A stretch of DNA of 64,000 nt from contig JAYKKM010000122.1 of assembly GCA_035772405.1 (NCBI GenBank), positions 2,183,501-2,247,500 of the forward strand. Direction: 5' to 3'. This DNA is from Chrysogorgia sp. JL179-B06. Lineage: Eukaryota > Cnidaria > Anthozoa > Scleralcyonacea > Chrysogorgiidae. The notes below the pieces were generated by a model. It was given only the letters and a program-made list of their open reading frames with translations, did not search any database and was not told where the DNA came from. Position numbers and translations under genes: made by a program. Of this stretch, positions 54,995-64,000 are shown one piece after another (within the stretch, counting starts at the first letter, position 1; every line of letters begins with the position of its first letter).

Positions 54995-55590
54995 CATCTG
55001 ACTTGGATTTGAGGAAATGGGTTCTACAATGGTTTGTACACAAAGCTGTATGTGGATACACTGTATAAATTATTTACCTCAACTTTGTGAAAATTCAGTG
55101 GACAATGGAATTGTTCACTTTGTGAAAATTCAATGGATAATGGGAATTATTTGTGTGCCATGGATAACCATATTTCATGGTATGCAGTAAAATACAATAT
55201 TACAAGTTCTTTGGGAAAATAAAATACAGTGGTTGCAGTGCACCGTTACGACAATTACAGTATAATATGTGAAGTCGTGGACATGTCCAATGAACTAATA
55301 CATCACAAAGATCTCCTTGAAACTTGAAAGTATTGCATCTCAACAAGAAGTCCAATAAAAGTTAGACGATATAAATAATCGTGCAACAATATCGTAAACA
55401 TCTGTTGCATAACTTATTACATACCTATTTGTTTAGCGCAGTGCTTTGCCATAACATATCAAACACTTGCAATTCCACTGACAGCTTTGCCACAGTAAGA
55501 AGCATGATTCAGAAATTTGTTTACCAATCACCAACTACATACTGTAGTCACAATGTATAATGTGTGTGCAGTCAAAAGCCTTGCAGTGCC
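54995..55590. repeat. Diverged 600-bp direct repeat, copy 1
   Basis: CATCTGACTTGGATTTGAGG, ATTATTTACCTCAACTTTGT, AAAATACAGTGGTTGCAG and TTTGCCATnACATATCA occur in the same order at 56525-57120. Confidence 0.78.
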
Positions 55591-55607
55591 CCCCTGCCAA
55601 GTTGGCA

Positions 55608-55735
55608 ATGCTTTATATCAATGCTTTATATTAATGCTTTATATTAATGCTTTATATTAATGCTTTATATTAATGCTTTATATTAATGCTTTATATTAAT
55701 GCTTTATATAATGCTTTATAATGCTTTATATTGTG
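55608..55735. repeat. 13-bp minisatellite (TGCTTTATATTAA), about nine copies
   Basis: The units are almost identical and the last two are shortened. Confidence 0.92.
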
Positions 55736-56524
55736 TGAGTTCGTTCGGAATCAATAGCAAGCATCGACTTCATGTATGCCTATTATTTTGAGGCGACATT
55801 TTTAACGAACGCCACAGGGCACCGCACTTGTGTACTTCATTTTGGAAATTTTATAAACAATTAGGCTTCCCATGACTTTTGAGGCAGCACTTCCCTTGCG
55901 ATAGTAACTTCTAGTTTATTTATAGTTGTATATATTTTTAATGATGCAGGGCTCCTCTGAAAACCACTTCTGTGACGGGGACACCCGGATTAAAGATTGT
56001 TATAATAAAGATTGTTATAATAACTACCGCTAAAATAGTAACAGCTACTGCGGGCACACGTACTAAAGACGGATACTACTTCATGTTAGGTAACATAAGG
56101 GACCCAAAGTGGTTGGGGAAAACCAAAGAAATTTGATGGACACGCTAAGGATTCTTAAATTTGGTTGTGAGAGCACTGATTTCCAAGCTAAAATTGCAAG
56201 CTGTCTAGGTTTCTGCTCTTTATTTGAAAGGTAAGCAGTTTCTTTCGAATGTTTACGAAGCAGGAAATCATCGTCAAATACTCGCGCCTTTCGTGGGCCT
56301 GATAATATTCGCTTTTCCAGTCCATTAACTAATTAAGTATAGTTTTACTCGAGACGTATAAACTTCATAGTTCATGATATCAAATTGTTTTGTTTGCGAA
56401 ATGTGAATATATCAAAATAATAATGAACAGTTTGTTATCACTTCCTTCACAACAAGGAAACTAAAAAACACATGTTTTTCTAATAACTGTGAATCATATG
56501 AATACACCATGCTATCATGATATA

Positions 56525-57215
56525 CTACAAACATCTGACTTGGATTTGAGGAAATAATCTACAGTGGTTTCCACAATGGATTTGTGCACAAAGTGAAAGC
56601 TGTAGCCTGTAACACTGTATATGTAATAAACTGTACATGGAACTGTCTTCAAGAAATTATTTACCTCAACTTTGTGAAAACTCAGTGGACAAATCCACTG
56701 AGTTTTCACAAAGTTGAGATAAATAACAAAATTATTTGTGCGCAAGTTCTTTGGGAAAATAAAATACAGTGGTTGCAGTCGTGTATTGCCAAACGACAAC
56801 TACATATGTGGAATTGTGGACACGTGCAATGAACTTAATACATTGCAGAGAGTGTTGCATTCTCCAATAAAAGTTAGACGATATAAACAATGGATCAACC
56901 ATACAAGAAACATCTGTTACATACCATTTATGGTATTTATTTTGTCAGCGCTTTGCTTTGCCATTACATATCAGACACTTGCGATTCCACTAACAGCTTA
57001 ATGCCATGGCATTAAAGAAGCATGATTTATAGTGGCAGTGATTTATCAGAAATTTCTTTATGAAACATCAACTACATAGTAATAATGTATGTATACTGCA
57101 TATGCAGTCAAAAGCCTTGCCAATTATATTCAAATAAGTGATGGGTTCATTTTGGAAATTTTATCAAAAATTAGGCTTCCGATGGCTTTTAAGGCAGCAC
57201 TAGTAACTTCTAGTA
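56525..57215. repeat. Diverged 600-bp direct repeat, copy 2
   Basis: It matches copy 1, and the flank 57145-57210 matches 55835-55925 (AATTAGGCTTCC, GGCAGCACT). A local palindrome at 56665-56730 (CTCAACTTTGTGAAAACTCA and complement) is found only in this copy. Confidence 0.75.
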
Positions 57216-57959
57216 AATATAATTATGCGGTACCAGGGACATAGCCGCGGCTCCCCCCCTTTGCTTGTTGAACTAAAACCAAAAATTCAACTAAATATTT
57301 TGCAGTACATCATTATTTGTTTACATATTGCTTGTTCTTCATAAATTCATCACAAAACAAAGTGCTTGTGGCTCCGGAAAATGTCAAACTGTTTACATTA
57401 GTCACGGAATTTAAATATGTTTCCGTGTTCAGTTTGCTTTTTAATAAACCTACGCCTTTTTGAAAATAAGCAAACAATTGTGTTTCGTGCTTTACTGTCA
57501 GAATAAATAATGATAATAAATAAGGCTGGATAAAACATAACTAATTATTAGCACGATGTAAAAGCTAAAAATGAAATTTCTAGCCATCGTCTGGTGGCCT
57601 AATTTCGCAAAAAATCATGTTAGAAATTGCTGTAAAAGCACTTCTGGGTATTTCAAAATTGGACCATGCACCCCCAGACCTCCCAGCCACAATCGCGGCT
57701 TTGCTGCGAACATATAGCCACGACTTCCTTCATTCTTCACAGGGCTCCCCTTTGAAGGTTCTGGCTACATCCCTGTGCAGTCGTGTTCGTATCGCGAACC
57801 TATTTTTAGTTAAGCCAATACTGGTGCCTGATTTTCATCAAAACATTCCACCATTTTTTCTTCATTACTAGTGATATATGAGCTGATAGCTCACTAGTAT
57901 AAGAACTAATCAGATCCCAGAATAGCTCTATATGGTGGATGTCTATATTAAATATACAT

Positions 57960-58263
57960 ATAGATTATACGGTGACTCATGGAGACAGAGCATTTTCGGT
58001 TGCAGCACCAAAACTGTGGAATTTATTACCACAGGAAATTAGAAGCTTTGAAATGTTAAGTAGTTTTAAGTCTGCAGTTAAGACTTTTCTTTTTTTAAAT
58101 TAATAGTTATTGTTCATAGTGTTAATATATGTAGTAGGCTTTATCTTATAATGAAACTGTAATTAGTTTTAAAAGTAACTTTATGAATATATATATTGTT
58201 GTAAGAGCATTGAGACTATTGTATAATGCTCCTAATACATCTTTATTATTATTATTATTATTA
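57960..58263 (+). pseudogene. LINE C-terminus with (TTA)n tail
   Basis: GDRAFSVAAPKLWNLLPQEI followed by FEMLSSFKSAVKTFLFLN and a stop is the standard end of L2/CR1-type reverse transcriptases. The tail ends in (TTA)n at 58247. Confidence 0.72.
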
Positions 58264-58960
58264 TATACATACATATACATATACATATATATATACTAGA
58301 AGGGCAATCAGTATACATGTTACTAAAATTCTGTTTATTAAAAATCTGATCTAGGTTAAAAGTTTAAGAAATTTTCGGCTGCAACTGTCAGCCTTCGTCA
58401 GCAACTAAAATATAATTTACAAAACGTTCTGAGAGGTTATTTATGCGCTACTTATGTTCCTTTGGGATTTATATATATATTGAATCTAAGAGTACTCAAT
58501 ACCAATTTTAAGTCTAAACAAGATTTACTAGAACTAAGAGCACCAATGAGCTCAATGCGTTCTTGAAGTTGGAGCAGCACCTTAGCATAATTTCCAAAGA
58601 TTGAAAATATACTGTTTAAAAAACATGTTTTGCTGGGTCAAATGTTAACATTTGAATTTTTTTATGATGGAAAAATCTATGTGAGCCTTTTGACTATTTA
58701 ATCATACAATATAAATGTAAATACTCTATACTGTATAAATATTTCATTAAAAAATTGTTAGGTGGTGCTCATTGTATAGGGTACTCTTTGCTCGTAGCTG
58801 CACATATATAGCAAAGCCTTTGGGCTTTGCTAAGCAACCGACGGCTCTCAATTGATATCATTTCATAATTATTTTTAATTTCTTTTGTTTACTCAAAAGC
58901 GCACAAAGAACAAACGATCAAAACTTTCTATTACCACGCAGCTTGTCAACGTCAGTTGTT
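58264..58960. other. No gene recognised
   Basis: The stretch CGGCTGCAACTGTCAGCCTT at 58377 resembles retroelement tails; otherwise featureless. Confidence 0.3.
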
Positions 58961-58969
58961 CCGAGAATT

Positions 58970-59032
58970 GCGGACGAACTAACTTGCGGACGAACTAACT
59001 TGCGGACGAACTAACTTGCGGACGAACTAACT
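58970..59032. repeat. 16-bp tandem repeat, four copies
   Basis: Units of ACTAACTTGCGGACGA stand directly downstream (in transcript sense) of the 59134 donor. Confidence 0.92.
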
Positions 59033-59133
59033 GATGAACGAACGAACAAACCGTAACGAACGAGAAAAAGCCGGAAAGTGCAAAAAATGCGTGCGTGACG
59101 ACTAAATGCACTAATGTAAACAAAACAACTGAC

Positions 59134-59446
59134 CTGTCGCACGCTCAGAATATCTTCCAGAACAGCCTCGAAATACTTATCCAGTTCACGCCTCGCTTCC
59201 AGATCGACGCTTTTCAAAATCAGAGCGTAACGCTTACGGCCGTGTTTACGACGGTGAGGCGAGGAGCCCTCGGCTGCAAAGTCGTGTAAGAACTCGCGCG
59301 AATAAGCAACAACAATGCTGGGCGATATAAGCAGACGGGTTACCGGAAACGCATCGGCTTCCTTCGCCATCTTCTGTGATTCAGGTGGCGACCAAGCTCG
59401 GCTGCTGCTGGACACGACACGACCGTGCCAATACTTCTGCCACACT
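59134..59446 (-). CDS. Exon 2 of a membrane-anchored protein, possibly plakin gene 5' part
   Basis: The 313-base exon has the acceptor TTGTTATTGTCTTCAG and the donor GTCAGT. With exon 1 it gives 189 residues ending in phase 0. The C-terminal part (VDLEARRELDKYFEAVLEDI then LSVRQ) is helical and would run smoothly into the spectrin-like start of the 50222 exon (ELKHELVDR). The middle is Ser- and basic-rich (HRRKHGRKRY). I recognise no domain. It may instead belong to a separate upstream gene with further exons I did not find. Confidence 0.62.
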
Positions 59447-59519
59447 CTGAAGACAATAACAACGACCGTCGAGTCAGAAAACAACACACCTCGGAAGTAG
59501 TTCAAAAGCAAACACCAAC

Positions 59520-59773
59520 CTTTTAGGGAAATCGAGGTACCGCGTGACAATACCCGTTACCTCGGCACAAAAATGTGTTGTGGCATCATCGACTCCAAAG
59601 CGTTCTCCATGTGCTCGACGTTCATGACGCGTTCGCAGTCTAGAATTTCCTTTCGATTTCTCTCTGCCCACGGTTCGCTTGCCCAGTTGGAAAACGCATA
59701 GCAGAAGCGAGAACAAGACGGCAAATCCCAAGAGACCGACGAGCACGTAGTTTTCCAAGAGTTCGTCGCTCAT
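59520..59773 (-). CDS. Exon 1: N-terminal membrane anchor
   Basis: The exon runs from the ATG at 59773 to the donor GTTGGT at 59519; a 73-base intron follows, and the split Arg codon is restored exactly in exon 2. After an acidic start (MSDELLEN) comes a 20-residue hydrophobic segment YVLVGLLGFAVLFSLLLCVF, then many basic residues, which predicts a signal anchor with the rest of the protein in the cytosol. There is no cleavage-site pattern. Some dystonin isoforms also have an N-terminal membrane segment, which makes a link with the downstream plakin exons attractive but unproven. Confidence 0.66.
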
Positions 59774-60880
59774 TCCAACATGAAGTCAAACAGTCATCGA
59801 CATGAAACTTGCCAAGCGTGTTTTCCGTCAAAACAACAACAATCATTCGATAACCAAATGTTAATCCGTCATCGTTAAAGCTCCACTCGGAGTTCCATCG
59901 GAGTTCAACGCGTTCCAGCTACTGGTAATAATATATTTGTAAGCGTATCACCGTGTCGAAACACCTCCTGCTGCTGTCAAGCCATCACAACAACGATCAT
60001 ACTTATCAGCGATCCTCTTTCTCGTATAATAAAAAAAAACAATGAACGACGTCTTGGCGCGAATTCAAAAGCTCTCGAATCCAACGTACCAGAGAATTTA
60101 TTTTAAGGTAGTTGTGTTTCCGAACGCCGTCATCAAATTATATACCTTCCCCCACGTGCGATTAAGATGTAGCGATTATTATTAAGTACAAGCGTATAAT
60201 GATATGTCATTACAATGAATCTATTTCGCCTCTCTTGAAAGTCCAAAATAGAAGGCTAATTAGAAATTTAAATTACAAGCAATTGTCACGCTCGGCAGAC
60301 AAAGAACTACCCACAAATCTACAGCAGGTGCTGTGAAAATTTGAAAAACACAGCGCCGTGGACTAGTTCTTGAAAATGAAAAGGTCGTTTTGAGCTCATC
60401 CGTTTTAGCCTTCACCTAATCGTGTTCGGTGACATGCTACTTCTAGGAACTAATAAATACAAGACACCGTCGCAACCAATTGCAACCAAGACAGTTTGAA
60501 ATGCCGGGGGTTTATAGGATTAGGTAGATATCCGGTCCAACTTCGTGTTCGGTCACGTGATCGGAAACAAACAAAACTCGCGCTGAATGACGCGCTACTT
60601 ATTGGTTCAAAATGATATTTATGTTCTGGGATAGTCGGAAACGCAAATCTAAACCTCAACAAGACGTCGGGGTTGTGTAATAACTCGGGCTACTGATACC
60701 TTGTAGTATATACCTTGTAGTATATTTGCAATAGTTTGCCGGTTTACACAGAATTCGAGTATTACACTTTTCAGTGCAATTCATTGACCATTTAAGCAAT
60801 ATTCATATAGGATTGATTTCAAGTTCGATGTACTCGCATTTACTTTCAGTTTCTCTTTGAGATCGCGGATAATCTTATTT
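59774..60880. other. Probable 5' flank of the minus-strand gene, no feature recognised
   Basis: No TATA box or other promoter signal can be defended. Short frames only. Confidence 0.3.
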
Positions 60881-60885
60881 CAATA

Positions 60886-60978
60886 AATGGTTAAAGTCCA
60901 CCTATTTAAAGTCCACCTAATTAAAGTCCACTTACTTTTTTTATCCACTTAATTAAAGTCCACTTATTTCTTATCCCA
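60886..60978. repeat. Tandem TTAAAGTCCACCTAA units
   Basis: Five diverged units of 15-22 bases. Confidence 0.8.
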
Positions 60979-61965
60979 CCAGAGATTCTTTTGGATAAGA
61001 ATAATTAGAACTTGGAACACACTAGCTGAAAAGCTAGATTTAAAGTGGTACTACGATCAAATTTTTACCTATCGATATTTTTACGTATTTATCAAGCAGA
61101 GCTGCTAAATATTACTTGGTCGAAACCGTTTTGCGATTCGACGATGGCAAGTATTATTTTTCTTACTCCGAATCTGGAGTTGTTATGTCCGCCATTAATC
61201 GTTCATGTTCTTGACCAGCTTAACGAAGTGACGTCAGATTCTCAACGCGAAGACTCCACACGTGGCTAATTCTTCAAGTAAATCAAGGTCGTTTTTCAAA
61301 TTCTTCGTCTGAAAGGTTGGACATTTCATCAACTTCTCGAAAAAACAAGAAAATAAATAACCTCGACCGAAATTCAGGCGTAGCATTGAGAATATGACGT
61401 CACAAACAATATTACCTCTCACTTGGAACACGTTTTTAGTAATGAGGGCCTAAATAATAGTGATTTCAGAGCTCAAAATACTTACTTCAAAATACCATTT
61501 TTTAGTTTTTTTTTACATCGATGATCACTTTCGACCCTGAAATACTATTCTATGCTAAAGAAAATCTAAAAGACGGGGGTGAATTTTTATCGTAGTGGCA
61601 CTTTAACATGACCAATCTGAAGCTCTTTGGATAAGAGCAAGTAAGAAAATGTTGACCACGCCCCCAAAAGTCTGTACTACTTAAATACTATTTTACTGCG
61701 TTAGAAAAGTTATATGACTGACGATCCGTGTTCATTCAAGGCTATCTGTCCAAATTGCAACGACTCACGAAGTCTAATAAACGAAATATGCTGCTGCTAT
61801 GAGAACTGTTTATATATTGTCTTTTGTAAATATTATTTCATGTACTTTTAGTTCTGGGGCCGCAGTAATTGGCCATGCTGTTGCGGTTTGCCAGCCATCG
61901 TTTATTTAGTATTGGTACTTTTACTTATATAACTTGATGGCAAAGCTAATAAAATAAAATAAAGT
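60979..61965 (+). mobile_element. LINE C-terminus and tail interrupted by a TTAA MITE
   Basis: FFWIRIIRTWNTLAEKLDL before the MITE, and TNLKLF with RASKKML after it, look like the end of a LINE reverse transcriptase. The tail at 61840-61965 shares GCCGCAGTAATTGGCC with 29350. Confidence 0.58.
61044..61602. mobile_element. TTAA-flanked MITE (AGTGGTACTACGAT ends)
   Basis: AGTGGTACTACGATCAAATT pairs with the end AATTTTTATCGTAGTGGCACT; TTAA lies at 61040-61043 and 61603-61606. Confidence 0.82.
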
Positions 61966-62250
61966 CCCACTCTCTACTCAGGAATTCTAAGCATCCCGCA
62001 TCGAATTTCATGACCATTTAAAGGCACGAGATTGCTACTCTCCGCCGGCCGCTTCCATTTCAGCTAAAAAGCTCTGGCCCAAAAAACGCCTGCGGAGGAG
62101 GTAGGCTAAAAAGTACGCATGCGCCAATTTAGGATTTAATTTTTAACACGCAACAGCGCTCCAAATAATGTAAATAACAACTCACGAAACTACTGTTCGC
62201 AGCAAACAAATAATACAAGTCAGTTTTGAAGACTAAAGCCTTTTTAGATG

Positions 62251-62360
62251 TAGCCTGCGTTGCAGGCGGTCCATTGGGGGAAGGGCGGGGGCGCGTAGGT
62301 TGCACCCCAAATCCACAACCTATACGCCCTCCCCCAAACGGGTGCCTGCGACGCAAGCTA
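62251..62360. mobile_element. 110-bp MITE with 9-bp target duplication (Mutator-like)
   Basis: TAGCCTGCGTTGCAGGC and GCCTGCGACGCAAGCTA are the TIRs. TTTTAGATG flanks it at 62242-62250 and 62361-62369. The arms pair almost to the centre. Confidence 0.85.
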
Positions 62361-62369
62361 TTTTAGATG

Positions 62370-63455
62370 ATTCTGGACTACAGGCTGGTAATACTTTAAT
62401 ATATTTACTGATTGAGTTCTACTTCTAAGGACAATATTTATATACTCTGTTGGACTGCGAAAATAACGTACAAACTGCAAAGACTACAAATCTAGTCAGC
62501 TAGCCTACATCATTGCAAACTTTCATTCGGTTGTTCGGATTGTTATGACGTTGACCACCCTGTCGACAGCCTGACAAGCATAGTTCTGGAACATTTGTTA
62601 TTTATTCACTTATCGCATTAGTCTGATGGCCATGCATTTTGTTTAAAGACAAAGATAAGAGAGTGTGGGACAAATCAGGATTCGACTATTTAGGCAATCT
62701 TAGCAAAAACCTCAGCAGACATGCCATGTCCAGACTGTCCAGTTGCCTTCTAAACGCAAGTTTGGGTCGTGTACGCATCGACGTTCACATTGAATTTAGT
62801 TTCAGCGCAAGCAACCTCTTCAACCAAAGAATGTCGGGTATTCTTCACCACAATTCCCTTGCTTTCTGAACACTTATTCTAGACATGTATACAGTAGATT
62901 ATTATTGTTATGTTAGGTTGTGGTGTGGAAGCTATAAGAAGCCACAGAGCAATAAGCGCCGCGGTCTCGTCGCGGACATGAGTCGTCTCAGCTTTCAGCT
63001 CATTGCTTTCAGCTGTGATCGTCACGCGTATTCAGCTGTGATCGTCACGCGTTTCAAATTACCGCGCTGCAATTTAGTAAGGGCCGCGGCTCACTTTCAT
63101 TAAATAAAACATTAGAATTTACATACAGTAATATAGAATAAAACAGAGAAACACACACCACAGGCGTCAGAGTTGGGCTCCCTGTGGGTCGAGGAAAGAT
63201 TTTCGTGACACAACTCAGCCGAGTTAGCCTGGCTCATATAAACAGCCCTAAAGCAACTTTGAGCCAATGCTCAGTCTGTGACTGATTCTGATCACCTTCA
63301 CCGATCATGGTCTGCCCAGGCTGAACAACTTTACAGTATATATATGCAACGCTTTTGTTTGCTACCCACAACGATTACAACAATAAACGCCACATCGAAT
63401 ACAACAATATTCTGTCTCGTAACTCATCATGCAAATCGTGAGATAGAAAGGTCGC
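62370..63455. other. No gene recognised
   Basis: Short frames only. A 20-base tandem (CAGCTGTGATCGTCACGCGT) occurs twice near 63010-63050. Confidence 0.35.
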
Positions 63456-63599
63456 TGTACAGCCAAATACCCAAAAAACACGATAACGATAACGGAATAC
63501 GTATGGTCTAACGTTTCGAGTCAAGGACCGAGGCCATGAAGGATCTTCTCTGGAAACGTTAGACCATTGTGTATTCCGATTCAGTTATTTGGCAGTACA
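63456..63599. mobile_element. 144-bp palindromic MITE (TGTACAGCCAAATA ends)
   Basis: TGTACAGCCAAATA pairs with TATTTGGCAGTACA, and GGAATACGTATGGTCTAACG pairs with the complement near 63550. Confidence 0.75.
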
Positions 63600-63779
63600 C
63601 CTCCCTCCCCCCCCCCCCCATTTGTATTTATATACTGTCTCCGCAGCACACTACTTTAATAATCCACATTGAAAATGAAGTTCGTGGATCCCACAAAGCA
63701 CGCCACGTAACATACAATGTAGTTTTATAGGATAATGAAGGATTGAAAAATAAGATAAATTAGTGGAGGTAAAGCCATC

Positions 63780-64000
63780 ATGCACCGAGACGAAATCTGC
63801 AACAACGAAAGTTTGTGTCCCTCCTCGACCGTTGAAAGCACGAAGCGTATTGTTAGAGTCCTTGCAAAGTATATCTGTGGCAAATTCTTCGATCTAACTG
63901 TTGTATATGCATCAGCCGACATCAAATCAAATCCTGTTTTTGAAATAATATTCCGCATTATTGATTTGGATTTGAAGAGTTGTTTTCCAGCAGTGTATAG
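63780..64000 (+). CDS. Open frame running off the right end, unknown
   Basis: The ATG at 63780 opens a frame of at least 73 codons with no stop before the window ends. It begins MHRDEICNNESLCPSSTVES and continues with mixed hydrophobic sequence (KFFDLTVVYASADIKSNPVF). No domain or splice site supports it, so it may be chance. Confidence 0.25.
   Translation, partial: MHRDEICNNESLCPSSTVESTKRIVRVLAKYICGKFFDLTVVYASADIKSNPVFEIIFRIIDLDLKSCFPAVY

Noticed and set aside
57617..57871. 84-codon plus-strand frame as a gene
   Set aside because: It looks like ordinary repeat-derived sequence (CCCCCAGACCTCCC region) without a domain; the neighbouring LINE end suggests transposon debris.

Overview
The window looks like nuclear DNA of a marine invertebrate, probably a cnidarian. 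It has widely spaced exons with GT/AG borders, dense inverted-repeat transposons, tRNA-derived SINEs, (AT)n arrays and a Polinton whose capsid and ATPase genes resemble cnidarian copies. The host call is an inference. No bacterial gene organisation is present.

Most of the window appears to be the inside of one large minus-strand gene of the plakin / spectraplakin family. I could place ten exons by splice sites, reading phase and protein pattern, in transcript order: 50222-50076 and 49419-49357 (start of the plakin SH3), 47792-47701 (end of the SH3), 42441-42223 (acidic Ser/Thr linker), then 31332-31207, 27748-27594, 26921-26783, 24317-24015, 22650-22567, 19743-19393 and 14678-14433 (spectrin repeats). 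That is eleven pieces counting the linker. The spectrin exons join in phase and rebuild spectrin-repeat patterns across the junctions. Two more minus-strand exons (59773-59520 and 59446-59134) encode an N-terminal membrane anchor followed by a helical segment; they are phase-compatible with the SH3 exons and may be the 5' end of the same gene.

In the presumed introns: 1-4.7 kb is the right part of a Polinton/Maverick (integrase tail, membrane-active protein, major capsid protein, packaging ATPase, small genes) with at least two frame breaks. 7.5-9.0 kb is a head-to-head pair of Penelope-like GIY-YIG fragments with equal 633-bp arms. 17.5-18.9 kb is a TIR transposon holding a decayed RecQ-like helicase piece. 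19.8-21.8 kb is a non-LTR element that lost its reverse transcriptase but keeps a 483-codon frame with a zinc knuckle and restriction-like endonuclease. 34.0-35.4 kb is a LINE tail split by a TTAA-flanked MITE. 51.1-54.3 kb is a decayed CR1/L2-like LINE starting with a 2A-like motif. Around these lie MITEs with recognisable target duplications (TTAA, 8 bp, 9 bp), a tRNA-SINE family, fold-back repeats, minisatellites and a 32-base G run.

The right end (60-64 kb) holds a LINE remnant, MITEs and a short plus-strand frame that runs off the window. Everything here was read by eye; no search was run.
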